DNA of 64,000 nucleotides, from the NCBI RefSeq assembly GCF_900111885.1, contig NZ_FOKG01000020.1:1-64000 (forward strand). The letters are read 5' to 3'. Positions 8,564-17,326 of the stretch are shown here, one piece after another. The position numbers and the translations under genes are program-made. The notes below the pieces were generated by a model. That model saw nothing but the letters and a program-made list of their open reading frames with translations. It was not told the origin of the DNA and made no database searches. The stretch is from Amycolatopsis marina. GTDB lineage: Bacteria; Actinomycetota; Actinomycetes; Mycobacteriales; Pseudonocardiaceae. Position 1 is the stretch's first letter; each line of letters begins with the position of its first letter.

Positions 8564-10411
8564 TCACAACACGACCAGCAGGACTGCCAGCGCCGCCAGA
8601 ACGACGACGGCTTGGGCGTAGTAGTGATGGAGCTGACCGGTCTGGGGCCGCCGGGCCAATCTCCCGAGCTTGCGGAAGCCCTCGGCCAGTGCCCGCACGG
8701 TCGCCTCGACCGACCACTCCAGCCGCGCATCTACCGTGCCGGCGAACGAGGTGCCGACCGCGGCGGTAGCGCGCACTCCGCCGTCCACGACCCGGTCGTC
8801 GAACCGGGCCAGCATCTCGGCGGTCCGCTGAGCGGGAACTGCGACGCCGGCGCGCGCGAGCGCCTCCAGGCCGAGCCACTCTCCGAGACGTTGCTGCATC
8901 GGTACATCGCCTCGTTGCCACACCACGGCGGCCGCGGCGCCCGCGGCGATCAAGGCCACTGCTGTGGACAGGAGATACTCCCACCACACCGGCGTCGGCT
9001 CCTCGCCATCGGACACGATGGCGGCGAACTCCGACCAAACGCTGTGCACGGCGAGTACGCCGACCAGCGCCGCGCCGGCCGCCAACGGTGGCAGGGCGTT
9101 GCGCTGCCAGGGGGAGACCCGGCGAGTTCCCTGCCGATCGGTGTCCCACTCGGGGTCCGGGGCGGGCGCAGACCAGACGAGCACGGCGGCGCGCGCGGCG
9201 TAGGCGGCGCTGAGCGCGGCAGCCGCCAGCCCCAGTAGGTACAGCGGTGTCGACTCGTGCAGCGCTGCGGCCAGCACCTCGTCCTTGGTCGCCCAGATCG
9301 ACAGCGGTGGGATCCCGGCGAGGGTCACCGCGCCGACGGTGAACGTGGCCCCGACGACCGGGTACCGTCTGGCGACCCCGCGCAGGTCGGGCAGGTTCTT
9401 CGTGCCCAGTGCGGCCAGCCAAGCCCCGGCGGCCAGGAACAGCAGACTTTTCGTGAGCGCGTGCGCCACCAGGTGAGCACTCCCGGCTGCTACGCCGCCC
9501 GCTCCGGCGGCGAGCACCATGAACCCGACCTGGGCGCATGTGGAGGCAGCCAGCAGCTGCTTGAGGTCGCGTTGCACCAGCGCTACCGCGCCAAGCGCGA
9601 GTGCGGTGAGCGCGCCGAGCCACGCGACGAGGACCGCCGCCCACGCGGTGGCCGAGAGCAGTGGTTCCAGCCGCAACAGCAGGTATGCCCCAGCCGCGAC
9701 CATCGTCGCCGAGTGCAGTAGCGCCGACACCGGACTGGGGCCGTCCATGGCCCGAGACAGCCAGAAGCTGAACGGAAGCTGCGCAGACTTGCCCATCGCG
9801 GCAAGAACAACACCCGCGGCGACCACATCCCGCCAGCCGTCCGGTAGCCGTGCCAGCTCGCTGAGCTCGAGAGCACCCGCGCCACCCGCCAGCGCGGCGC
9901 CCGCCGCGAGATAGAGACCGAGATCGGCGGCCCTCGTGGTCAGGAACGCCACAGTTCCAGAGCTCGCGCGACCGGCGTCGCGCCACCAGAAGCCGATGAG
10001 CGCGTAGGACATCGCGCCCATCACTTCCCATGCCATCAACAGAGCGACCACGGTGCTGGCGGTGACCGTCACCAGCATCGCACCCGCGAACACCAGCATG
10101 AACCCGAAGAACCGCGCCCGCGCTTCCTCTGGGCCGAACTCGCCTGCCGCGAACACCAGCACCGCGAGCAGAACGACCGCGACGGTGATCACCATGACCG
10201 CCGACAGCCCGTCGACCCGCAGGCCGAACGCGACACCCTTCAGATAGGCCACCGAGATCGCGGGGCGTTCCACGGCCACGAGGATCGACGTGGCCAGCGT
10301 CAACACGGTGGCGCCGATCGCAACAGGTCCGGCGTACGGGTCGGCGCGGCGTCCGGGCAGGAGCAGGACTGTTCCCACGACCAGCGGAATCCCAACAAGC
10401 AACCAGAGCAT
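8564..10411 (-). CDS. nuoL: NADH-quinone oxidoreductase subunit L
   Basis: A 615-residue membrane-arm subunit with antiporter-like helices and a C-terminal extension that would contribute the lateral helix. Core motifs are GKSAQLPFSFWLSRAMDGP, SALLHSATMVAAGAYLL and RDLKQLLAASTCAQVGFM. It is the expected length for NuoL. It follows nuoK by four bases and is separated from nuoM by about 50 bases. Confidence 0.92.
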   Translation of the reverse strand: MLWLLVGIPLVVGTVLLLPGRRADPYAGPVAIGATVLTLATSILVAVERPAISVAYLKGVAFGLRVDGLSAVMVITVAVVLLAVLVFAAGEFGPEEARARFFGFMLVFAGAMLVTVTASTVVALLMAWEVMGAMSYALIGFWWRDAGRASSGTVAFLTTRAADLGLYLAAGAALAGGAGALELSELARLPDGWRDVVAAGVVLAAMGKSAQLPFSFWLSRAMDGPSPVSALLHSATMVAAGAYLLLRLEPLLSATAWAAVLVAWLGALTALALGAVALVQRDLKQLLAASTCAQVGFMVLAAGAGGVAAGSAHLVAHALTKSLLFLAAGAWLAALGTKNLPDLRGVARRYPVVGATFTVGAVTLAGIPPLSIWATKDEVLAAALHESTPLYLLGLAAAALSAAYAARAAVLVWSAPAPDPEWDTDRQGTRRVSPWQRNALPPLAAGAALVGVLAVHSVWSEFAAIVSDGEEPTPVWWEYLLSTAVALIAAGAAAAVVWQRGDVPMQQRLGEWLGLEALARAGVAVPAQRTAEMLARFDDRVVDGGVRATAAVGTSFAGTVDARLEWSVEATVRALAEGFRKLGRLARRPQTGQLHHYYAQAVVVLAALAVLLVVL

Positions 10412-10415
10412 GGCT

Positions 10416-10721
10416 TCAGTCCTTCAGATCCGCGGCCATGTCGGTCATGTCAACGTCTCTCGCTCGGAACACCGCCGTGGTCACCGCGAATCCGGCCGCC
10501 ATCTCGATCGCCATGGCAGTGACGGCAAGCACCACGAACACCTGGCCGTCCGCACGAGTGGGTGAGGTGAAATACCAGAAGCCCGCACCGCCAACGATCA
10601 CCGCGTTGATCATCAGCTCAAGTCCCATCATGATCATGACGATGGACTGCTGGGACAACGCGCCGTACAGCCCGACGCTGAACAGCGCCGCCGCCAGCAA
10701 CAGGTAGTCCTGCAGGGTCAT
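10416..10721 (-). CDS. nuoK: NADH-quinone oxidoreductase subunit K
   Basis: A 101-residue, three-helix membrane subunit. The conserved Glu-bearing helix reads IVMIMMGLELMINAV, as expected for NuoK. The C-terminus is charged and short. The ATG overlaps the nuoJ stop by four bases (ATGA), showing translational coupling. Confidence 0.92.
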   Translation of the reverse strand: MTLQDYLLLAAALFSVGLYGALSQQSIVMIMMGLELMINAVIVGGAGFWYFTSPTRADGQVFVVLAVTAMAIEMAAGFAVTTAVFRARDVDMTDMAADLKD

Positions 10722-11281
10722 TGACCAACACCTCCCCGGACCGGGTCGTCGGGCCGCTTGCGATCCAATCGGTCACCGAAGCGGTCGTAGCGGCCTCGCT
10801 GCGTCGACAGCACAACGGTGGCGATGATCGTGGCGAAGAGGGCGAGGCCGAGGACGATCATGACGAGCATCTTCGAACCCATGAGCGCCTCGCCCAGCGC
10901 CAACGTCGGGTCCGGTGGCGGCTGCGCGGATGTGCTGGGCCAGTCGATCAGGAAGATTCCGGTGGCCAGTACGGCGAACGTTCCGATCGCGATCGCCAGC
11001 GAACCCTTCTGGTTGTGCACCATCGTCATCGGCATGAGCCCGGCGGGGTTCATCATGTACATCAGCATGAAGACCACCATGATGACCATCTCCATGATCA
11101 TCATGAGGATGACGAGCACGCCCAGGTAGGTGAGCTCCACCAGCAGCAGCGTGACCCCGGCGAGTACGAACGACGCCAACAGCGAGAAGGTGGCTCGCGC
11201 CATGGAGTCCACACGGAACACCAGAACGCCGGTGATGACGGCACCAGCGGCGCACAACCAGAGCGCGATCTCAGACCACAT
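10718..11281 (-). CDS. nuoJ: NADH-quinone oxidoreductase subunit J
   Basis: A 187-residue protein with five predicted helices, including the stretch MARATFSLLASFVLAGVTLL and a very Met-rich helix 3 (ILMMIMEMVIMVVFMLMYMM). The start is placed at MWSEIALW, which has GAGGGGTGAG upstream; an in-frame GTG three codons earlier is less likely. It follows nuoH directly and overlaps nuoK. Confidence 0.88.
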   Translation of the reverse strand: MWSEIALWLCAAGAVITGVLVFRVDSMARATFSLLASFVLAGVTLLLVELTYLGVLVILMMIMEMVIMVVFMLMYMMNPAGLMPMTMVHNQKGSLAIAIGTFAVLATGIFLIDWPSTSAQPPPDPTLALGEALMGSKMLVMIVLGLALFATIIATVVLSTQRGRYDRFGDRLDRKRPDDPVRGGVGQ

Positions 11282-11293
11282 ATGTCTCACCCC

Positions 11294-12220
11294 TCACAGC
11301 ACGACGACGGCCACGACCAGGGCCTGGAGCAGGGTCACGGGAATGAGCACGATCCAGGCGATCTCCTCGAACCGATCCATCCGGATGGTGGGCAGTCGCC
11401 GTCCGGCCCAGACGAGCGCGGCGAGCACTGCGGCTGTCTTCAGCACCGACCACAACCAGGCCGGTAGTAGGGGCCCCAGCCCGCCACCGAGGAACAGGGG
11501 TACTGCCATCGCCGCCCCGGACACCAGCAGCAGCCAGCGTCCCCCGACGAACACAAGTCTGTCCACACCGGACATCTCCGCCATAGCCCCACCTGCGATG
11601 TCATGGCTCACGGGGTGGTCGAACGGGCTGAAGAACGCCATCGCCAGCACCGAGACCAGAAACACGACAAACGCGACCGGCATCCAGACCACGAACCACA
11701 GGTCCTGCTGCGCGGCGACGATGTCCGCTATCCGTAGCGAGCCCGCACCGAGCGCCGCGGTCGTCAGCACGAACATGTGCGGCAGCTCGTACGCAAGCCC
11801 CTGGGCGAGGAACCGGTAGCCACCCACCAGGCCGAACGCCGAGTTGGCGCCCCACCCGGCCAACCACACCGCCGCCCACGCGACGATCTCCATGGCGTTG
11901 AACCACACGACCCCGACGGACAGGTCTCCCACGGCCCAGTGACCCAGCGGCGTGACGAACGAAGCCAGCACGGCCGCGGTCAGCAACACCACGCCGGAGC
12001 CCCGCCACAGCAAGGTGTCCGCGGCGAGAGTGCGTCGCCGCTGTTGCACGAGTAAGCCGGCGACGGATCGCAACGGTGCTGTCACGGTCGCACGGAAGTT
12101 GCCTCCACTTCCAGCCGCTCGTGCCGCGAGGCCGGTATCCAGCGCAGCGGCCGCCAGTGCGAACGCCACCAGCACCAACGGCAGTAGCAGCGCCCCGAGC
12201 CAGCCGGTCGCCTCAACCAT
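11294..12220 (-). CDS. nuoH: NADH-quinone oxidoreductase subunit H
   Basis: A 308-residue quinone-site membrane subunit with eight helices. Recognisable parts are the helix segment GYRFLAQGLAYELPHMFVL, the loop FFSPFDHPVSHDIAGGAMAEMSG and the C-terminal RLPTIRMDRFEEIAWIVLIP. These match NuoH, although some charged quinone-tunnel residues deserve alignment. The start overlaps the end of the NuoB-like gene. Confidence 0.88.
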   Translation of the reverse strand: MVEATGWLGALLLPLVLVAFALAAAALDTGLAARAAGSGGNFRATVTAPLRSVAGLLVQQRRRTLAADTLLWRGSGVVLLTAAVLASFVTPLGHWAVGDLSVGVVWFNAMEIVAWAAVWLAGWGANSAFGLVGGYRFLAQGLAYELPHMFVLTTAALGAGSLRIADIVAAQQDLWFVVWMPVAFVVFLVSVLAMAFFSPFDHPVSHDIAGGAMAEMSGVDRLVFVGGRWLLLVSGAAMAVPLFLGGGLGPLLPAWLWSVLKTAAVLAALVWAGRRLPTIRMDRFEEIAWIVLIPVTLLQALVVAVVVL

Positions 12221-13433
12221 GATGGATCTCGTGGTGCGTGAGTGTGTCGAGGTCGGGATCGAGGCTCGCCACGAGCAGACGGGCGTTGGCGAGTTCTTCG
12301 CCTTCGAGTAGAGCGGGCAGGACGCCCAGCGTCCACTGGGCCTCTCGAGCTCCGTCGAGTTCGGATTCGTGGACTTCGGCCAGCTTCGACTGATCGAACG
12401 CAGCTGACGCCGACGCGATCCAAGTGTGCAAGCGCGTTAGTGCGTCAGCTCCCAGTGCCGGGGGAGTGGACGGGTCGTCTGGAGTGGCTCCCACGCCCGC
12501 CAACGACCAGCGGAGCATGCGGGAGCGCCGCACCTGTCGGGCCCATCGTGCGAACGACTTGGCTGTCTCCGTGACGTGCTCTCCGCGTAAGACCTGGTCC
12601 CGTAGCCCGCGCGCCTGCGACGAGGCGTCAGGCCAGCCAGCGATGGACAGCAGCCTCGCACAGGAGTCCAGCCGTCGAGCAGCCACTCGGCGTGCTGCTT
12701 CCACCGGCGGTGAACTGCGGTCTGTCCAGAATGGTTCCCGCGGTGCGGCGCCGAGACCGACCACCTCGGCTGTCGCCTCCTGGATGACGTCGCCCTGCAG
12801 TGTCGTCCGGATCACGAGGCCGGCGGGCCACTCCGGCAACAATGGGCCGAGTGGGACGTGGAGCTGGTCGAGCATGAGGCCGTCGCGATCTTCTGCCCGG
12901 TCGGCCATCGGGACGCCGCCGGGCATTTCCATTTCGCCCATGTCGTGGCCGTGATGGTTGTGGCCTTGGTCGTCGGATTTCTCGTGCTGTTCGTGCTCAC
13001 CAGAATGCTGCTCGTGCTGGCTGTGTTCGGACTGTCCTGAGTCGCCGTCCCCCTCGTGCTCGTCCTGTTCGTGCGCAGGCGCCTCGTGCGTGTCCTGCGT
13101 AGCGCGGATTGCTTGCTGGCGCTGCTGGTCGGCGTCTCGAAGCGTTCTTGCCGCCGCATTCAGTTCCGCCCGTGCGGCTGCCGCGGTGTCGACTTCGATG
13201 CGAACGCGCGGTGCCGGTACCAGTTTCCATACCTGTTGAACATATGGCTGCATCTGGTTTGTCACCGGGCCCGCCACGACCAGGATGTTCGCCTCGGCAG
13301 GGCTGCCTGCTACTCGCCAGCCGCGTTCCCGGATGACGCGTTCTACAGCGAGTCGCGCCTCGGTCCCACCGGGTGTGGTTGCCACCAGTGGGCGGGGCGG
13401 GGTGTGCCGCAACAGCCAAGAGGTCAGGTCCAT
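12213..13433 (-). CDS. NuoB-like, His-rich complex I-type protein lacking N2 cysteines
   Basis: A 406-residue protein. Residues about 10-80 resemble the NuoB/PSST fold (ANILVVAGPVTNQMQPYVQQ, then PAPRVRIEVD). The Cys ligands of the N2 cluster are missing; the only Cys seen is in RRLDSCARL. About residues 110-165 form a His/Glu/Asp-rich stretch ending HNHHGHDMGEMEMPGG. The following DGLMLDQLHVPLGPLLPEWP segment recurs in divergent complex I-like proteins. It sits between nuoA (10-base overlap) and nuoH (8-base overlap). The far upstream start that would span nuoA was rejected. It probably replaces the NuoB/CD connector structurally or binds metal; both are inference. Confidence 0.75.
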   Translation of the reverse strand: MDLTSWLLRHTPPRPLVATTPGGTEARLAVERVIRERGWRVAGSPAEANILVVAGPVTNQMQPYVQQVWKLVPAPRVRIEVDTAAAARAELNAAARTLRDADQQRQQAIRATQDTHEAPAHEQDEHEGDGDSGQSEHSQHEQHSGEHEQHEKSDDQGHNHHGHDMGEMEMPGGVPMADRAEDRDGLMLDQLHVPLGPLLPEWPAGLVIRTTLQGDVIQEATAEVVGLGAAPREPFWTDRSSPPVEAARRVAARRLDSCARLLSIAGWPDASSQARGLRDQVLRGEHVTETAKSFARWARQVRRSRMLRWSLAGVGATPDDPSTPPALGADALTRLHTWIASASAAFDQSKLAEVHESELDGAREAQWTLGVLPALLEGEELANARLLVASLDPDLDTLTHHEIHHG

Positions 13434-13783
13434 CGCAGGGCTCCCTCTCGCCACGCGTAGACAACCCCTGCCATGAGGATCCCGAGGAAGACGAACATCT
13501 CGACGACCGACGAGACGCCCTTCTCGGCGACGACGAGTGTCCACGGGTACATGAACACCATCTCCATGTCGAACGCCAGGAGGATCATGGTGATGGCGTA
13601 CCAGCGGACGTGGTAGCGGGATACCGCGTGCTCGGTCGGGTCGTGGCCGGAAAGGAACGGTCGTACCTCGGTCATCGTCCTGCCAAGCCGGACGAGAAAG
13701 GCGACGCCGTACAGACCCGAGGCGACGATGAACATCAGGACGAAGAGGAGAAGTGCGCCGCCGACATTCACCTTGGACCACAC
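13424..13783 (-). CDS. nuoA: NADH-quinone oxidoreductase subunit A
   Basis: A 119-residue, three-helix membrane subunit, first gene of the cluster. The conserved RYHVRWYAITMILLAFDMEM stretch carries the Asp/Glu pair typical of NuoA, followed by VFMYPWTLV. It overlaps the NuoB-like gene by ten bases. Upstream there is only a weak BlaI-like dyad (13818-13834). Confidence 0.9.
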   Translation of the reverse strand: MWSKVNVGGALLLFVLMFIVASGLYGVAFLVRLGRTMTEVRPFLSGHDPTEHAVSRYHVRWYAITMILLAFDMEMVFMYPWTLVVAEKGVSSVVEMFVFLGILMAGVVYAWREGALRWT

Positions 13784-13817
13784 CTCCGACTCGGTCGCCG
13801 TCGAACTGCGACGTGTC

Positions 13818-13834
13818 TACTACCCACGATCGCA
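13818..13834. promoter_or_regulatory. Degenerate BlaI-type site upstream of nuoA
   Basis: TACTA CCCACGA TCGCA, 35 bases upstream of nuoA. The left half is perfect; the right matches 3/5, like the site upstream of the four-helix protein. Confidence 0.25.
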
Positions 13835-13930
13835 GAGGATATTCGTCTACGGGCTTCGCCGCAGGCTGGGTTGCATCCGATCCAGTCTGCTGGCGCTCCG
13901 GATGACGCCGAGTTTCAGCTCGACGCCGGT

Positions 13931-13965
13931 GAAGGTGGGCGCCCGGATGGTGGGCGCCCACCTTC
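13931..13965 (-). terminator. Strong hairpin terminator of the MFS gene
   Basis: GAAGGTGGGCGCCC (13931-13944) pairs perfectly with GGGCGCCCACCTTC (13952-13965). It lies just beyond the stop of the minus-strand exporter. Confidence 0.75.
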
Positions 13966-13975
13966 AGCTTCGCTA

Positions 13976-15292
13976 TCAGTGGTGATGTGCGACGGCAACC
14001 GGCTGCTCCTCGAAGGGCTGTGCCGGGATGATTCGGTCCAGCCACAGCGACGACACCGCGAACAGGAGGCCTGCGCCGCTGATGATGCCGCCGATCCAGT
14101 TCACCGAGGCCACCCCGAGCCCGGAGTCGATGGCAAGGCCTCCGAGCCAGATCCCGAGTGCGGAGCCGAGCGTGAACGCCGAGATGTTGGCGGCCGAGGC
14201 AACATCGGGTGCGTCACCCGCTTTGGTCATCACCCGCAGCTGGAGCGGGGCGACGACAGAGAACGCCGCGATCCCGTACAGCAGCACTCCAACGACAGCG
14301 GTGACCGGGTGCTGGATCAACAGCGTCATCGCGAACAACATCACCGTAAGACTGGCAACGGTACCGATAAGTGCGCCTCGTACATTACGGTCGGCGAACT
14401 TGCCGCCGAGCTGATTGCCGATGAACAGCCCTACACCGAACAGGAGGAACATCGGCGTGACCCACGCGTCACTGAGGCCAGTCGCCTCGGTGATCTGCGG
14501 CGCGAGGTAGACGTAGCTGGTGAACACTCCACCGTAGCCGAGTAACGTCGTCACCAGTCCGATGAGTACCGCTGGGCGTCGAAGTGCCCGCAGTTGGTCC
14601 TTCAACGGTGCGGAGATGCTCCCACCGCTTCCCATGTGCATTTTGGCGTGCGCGTCCAGTTCGGCTTCGTCTTCGCCGGGGTCGTGCTGGTGGTGTTGGT
14701 GACCACCGGGCGTGACTTCCCGGACTTTGGCTCTGCCGATACCCTTCGGTAGCAGGGTCACCAGGCCGACGAGGGCGATCGCCCCGAACACGACTAATGT
14801 GCCGAAGGTGGCCCGCCAACCCAGCGCCTTGCCGACCGCTGCACCGATCGGAGCGCCGAGAATGGTGGCGGCCGTCGCACCGGCGAAGACAGTGGCGACA
14901 GCACGCCCCTTCAACTTCGGGGCAACCAGTTCGGCGGCGAAGACCGCCGCGATGCCGAAGAAGGCGCCGTGCGCGAGCGCGGCGACGATCCGACCCGTCA
15001 TGATCCAGCCGTAGTCCGGCCCGACCAACGAGATGACGTTACCGAACAGGAACACCCCCGCCGAGATAAGCAACATGGTGCGGCGTGAGGCTTTGCCGGC
15101 GAACACGGCAAACAACGGGGCACCGATCGCCACGCCGATCGCGTAGGCACTCTCGAACAGCCCCACCGCGCCGATCGTGGTGCCGAGCGCGTGGGCGATG
15201 TCCTGCACGACGCCGGCGACGATGAACTCGTCGGCGCCCATCGCGAAGGACGCTATAACCAGCGCCCAGATGGCCAGAGGCATGTTTCGCAT
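13976..15292 (-). CDS. MFS exporter (DHA1 type) with His-rich cytoplasmic loop
   Basis: A 438-residue, 12-helix major facilitator protein starting MRNMPLAIWALVIASFAMG, with GAFFGIAAVFAAELVAPKLKGRA in the first half. The central loop carries GGHQHHQHDPGEDEAELDAH and HMGSGG, and the C-terminus ends VAVAHHH. Both suggest metal binding. The ATG at 15292 was chosen for AGAAGGAG upstream. The substrate is unknown; copper or drug export is a guess from position next to the copper block. The gene upstream (15379-16092, same strand) is 86 bases away and may share its CsoR-type operator. Confidence 0.8.
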   Translation of the reverse strand: MRNMPLAIWALVIASFAMGADEFIVAGVVQDIAHALGTTIGAVGLFESAYAIGVAIGAPLFAVFAGKASRRTMLLISAGVFLFGNVISLVGPDYGWIMTGRIVAALAHGAFFGIAAVFAAELVAPKLKGRAVATVFAGATAATILGAPIGAAVGKALGWRATFGTLVVFGAIALVGLVTLLPKGIGRAKVREVTPGGHQHHQHDPGEDEAELDAHAKMHMGSGGSISAPLKDQLRALRRPAVLIGLVTTLLGYGGVFTSYVYLAPQITEATGLSDAWVTPMFLLFGVGLFIGNQLGGKFADRNVRGALIGTVASLTVMLFAMTLLIQHPVTAVVGVLLYGIAAFSVVAPLQLRVMTKAGDAPDVASAANISAFTLGSALGIWLGGLAIDSGLGVASVNWIGGIISGAGLLFAVSSLWLDRIIPAQPFEEQPVAVAHHH

Positions 15293-15378
15293 GTCGATTT
15301 TCTCCTTCTGCTTAGGAAAGTGGGTGGTGGACGCGGGCGGTGGAAGCAAGCGCAACAGGGCATTCGGACCTCCTTGAG

Positions 15379-16092
15379 TCAGTTGGTGATGAGCGTGAAC
15401 TCCGCGGTACGGACTCTGTCGTCGTGGCGGAAGTCGAGAAACAGCCGGTACGCACCGGCCTCGGCCACGTGGGCGTGGAACGCGATCTGCGGGCCTGGGG
15501 GTGTCACGCCGTCGTCAGGTGAACCATTCGGATGTACGTGCACATAGGCCAGATCGTCGGCGCGAACGGCCACCAGGTGGCCGTAGGAACCGAGGTGGGG
15601 TTGCAGGTCGGTCACCGGTTCTCCAGCGTGGCGCAGCGAAAAGGTGAGCCGGCTCTGTTGACCGGGCAACAGCGTTCCCTCGAGGTCCACCTCGTATTCC
15701 CCGATCACGAACGTCGGCGCCGGTGCTGGCAACGCCCGGTGTACCCCATCGCCGACAACGGTCAGGTCCGTGCCGACGGTGAGGCCGTGGCCGAGTTCGG
15801 AAGCCGAGAAATCAGCGAAGACACGGTACTGGCCCGGCTCCAGTCCCGGCAGTTGCACCGACCAAGTACCGTCACCGCCCTCGGTCGGATGTAGGTGCCA
15901 GTAGCCGGTGAGATCCCGTCGCACCACAATGAGGTGCACCTTCTTCTCGTGGACCTCGTCGAACGAGGTCACCGGCGTACCGTTGGGATCCGTGATGCGG
16001 AACCGGAACTCGGTCGGCACCCCTTCAGCTAGCTGCGTCTCCTCCGCGTCGAGCTGGTACGTGCTGTGGCTGGCATGTGCGGCGGTGTTCAT
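15379..16092 (-). CDS. HxHP-type beta-sandwich protein, copper-associated paralogue 1
   Basis: A 237-residue soluble protein with no signal peptide, made of two related Ig-like halves. Each half holds a His motif: GYWHLHPTEGGDGTW and LAYVHVHPNGSPDDG. It is clearly paralogous to the exported protein at 19897-20796 (shared FRITD/FRILG, HEKK/HEKRMHLIVVRRD, DLQPxLGxYGHLVA, YRLFLDFRH). The start ATGAACACC has AAGGAGAG upstream. A CsoR-type operator (16102-16116) overlaps its promoter, so copper induction is likely. Biochemical role unknown; periplasmic-type copper binding or delivery is plausible for the family, but this copy appears cytosolic. Confidence 0.72.
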   Translation of the reverse strand: MNTAAHASHSTYQLDAEETQLAEGVPTEFRFRITDPNGTPVTSFDEVHEKKVHLIVVRRDLTGYWHLHPTEGGDGTWSVQLPGLEPGQYRVFADFSASELGHGLTVGTDLTVVGDGVHRALPAPAPTFVIGEYEVDLEGTLLPGQQSRLTFSLRHAGEPVTDLQPHLGSYGHLVAVRADDLAYVHVHPNGSPDDGVTPPGPQIAFHAHVAEAGAYRLFLDFRHDDRVRTAEFTLITN

Positions 16093-16101
16093 GGCTCTCC
16101 T

Positions 16102-16116
16102 TACCCCCGGGGGGTA
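16102..16116. promoter_or_regulatory. CsoR-type operator
   Basis: TACCCCCGGGGGGTA, nearly palindromic, 10 bases upstream of the 16092 start. This is the GC-rich TACCC-GGGTA form recognised by CsoR/RcnR-family repressors. Confidence 0.75.
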
Positions 16117-16257
16117 TCGGTTGACGCGCTTGATGGTGCCATCGGGATTGGCGAAGCGCAATGTGACGTACACCCCTTCGGCGTTTCCTGAACACGCGGC
16201 TACAGTTCGTGACCATCGGCCGTGTCCGGTCGAAGTATCGTCACGAAGGGCGCGCTG

Positions 16258-17022
16258 ATGGCGCAGAGCAGGAAACTGGAGTTCCCTGGATCGCTGGGTG
16301 CGCGGCTGTCGGCAAGGCTCGAGTTGCCCGAGGTGGCGCCGCGGGCCTACGCGTTGTTCGCGCACTGCTTCACGTGCGGCAAGGACAGCATTGCGGCAGC
16401 AAGAATCTCGCGTGCGCTAACGGAGTACGGGATCGCGGTTCTACGATTCGACTTCACCGGCCTTGGCCAGTCCGGTGGCGACTTTGGCAACACCGGCTTC
16501 AGATCGAACATCGATGACGTGGTGTCCGCCGCGAATCACCTGCGTGCCGTGCTCGCTGCTCCCGCCATCCTTATCGGACATTCGCTGGGAGGCGCAGCCG
16601 TGCTCGCGGCCACACCCCGGATACCGGAGGTGCGAGCTGTGGTGACCGTCGGCGCTCCAGCTGATCCTGGCCATGTCGCGCACCTGCTGGAGAATAGTCG
16701 TGCCGAGATCGAGCAGCGGGGTGAGGCCGATGTTCGGCTGGGCGGCAGGACTTTTCGAATTCGGCAGCAGTTCCTCGACGATATTGCGGGGCAGCAGCAG
16801 GTTGAGCGTATCCGGCGGCTCGGTGCGGCTCTGATGGTCATGCATTCGCCGATCGACGACATCGTCAGCGTGGACAACGCGCGCCAGATCTTCGATGCCG
16901 CTCGCCACCCCAAGGCTTTTATCGCGATCGACGGCGCGGACCACCTGCTCACGAAGTCGGCTGATGCCGAGTTCGTGGCGGCGGTGCTCGCACCCTGGGC
17001 GATCCGTTATGTCAAAGGGTGA
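16258..17022 (+). CDS. Alpha/beta hydrolase
   Basis: A 254-residue serine hydrolase. The nucleophile elbow is LIGHSLGGAA; downstream the acid lies in HSPIDDIVS and the His in DGADHLL. The N-terminus (KLEFPGSLGARLSARLELP, then FAHCFTCGKD) matches the hydrolase that is fused to OsmC in other bacteria. Here no OsmC domain follows. The ATG at 16258 has GAAGGG upstream; a GTG at 16222 is possible. It is divergent from the HxHP gene and convergent with the CDGSH gene. Substrate unknown; thiol-peroxide or redox stress is an inference from the OsmC link. Confidence 0.8.
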   Translation: MAQSRKLEFPGSLGARLSARLELPEVAPRAYALFAHCFTCGKDSIAAARISRALTEYGIAVLRFDFTGLGQSGGDFGNTGFRSNIDDVVSAANHLRAVLAAPAILIGHSLGGAAVLAATPRIPEVRAVVTVGAPADPGHVAHLLENSRAEIEQRGEADVRLGGRTFRIRQQFLDDIAGQQQVERIRRLGAALMVMHSPIDDIVSVDNARQIFDAARHPKAFIAIDGADHLLTKSADAEFVAAVLAPWAIRYVKG

Positions 17023-17038
17023 CGTGGTGATCCTGGTT

Positions 17039-17078
17039 GGCGGTGGGTGTGGTCGCGTCCGCGCCCACACCCACCGCC
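17039..17078. terminator. Bidirectional hairpin terminator
   Basis: GGCGGTGGGTGTGG (17039-17052) pairs with CCCACACCCACCGCC (17064-17078, one bulge) between the convergent hydrolase and CDGSH genes. Confidence 0.75.
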
Positions 17079-17081
17079 GGT

Positions 17082-17324
17082 CTACTTTTCGGCATTCAGA
17101 ACGGACCGCTCGCTGGCCTGGAAGCCAGTCTTCGCGTGGGAACCGTCGCAGAACGGTTTCCTGGCGGACTGGCCGCAGCGGCAGAGCAACTGCGTGCGTC
17201 CTGGGCCGACCTCGAACGTGTTGTTGTCGTGGTCTACGACCTGGATTGGACCCTTGATCTGGTAGGGGCCGTTATCAACCGTCTTGATGACTACTGGCGC
17301 CTGGGACTGCTGTTCATCCGTCAT
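17082..17324 (-). CDS. CDGSH iron-sulfur domain protein
   Basis: An 80-residue protein with the single motif CRCGQSARKPFCDGSH, the three-Cys one-His ligand set of CDGSH [2Fe-2S] proteins (mitoNEET-like). The N-terminal part, YQIKGPIQVVDHDNN, is typical of bacterial members. It is two bases downstream of the CopZ gene, hence probably co-transcribed. Its role in the copper block may be redox or cluster supply; iron-sulfur clusters are known copper targets. Confidence 0.88.
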   Translation of the reverse strand: MTDEQQSQAPVVIKTVDNGPYQIKGPIQVVDHDNNTFEVGPGRTQLLCRCGQSARKPFCDGSHAKTGFQASERSVLNAEK

Positions 17325-17326
17325 AC

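Noticed and set aside
7420..10031. Long open frames opposite and out of frame with nuoM and nuoL (449 and 506 residues)
   Set aside because: Low-complexity, His/Arg/Gln-rich peptides typical of high-GC shadow frames; the nuo genes explain the sequence.
12213..14045. 610-residue version of the NuoB-like protein
   Set aside because: The extra N-terminus runs antisense-like through nuoA in another frame and has no protein character; the ATG at 13433 fits the operon overlap.
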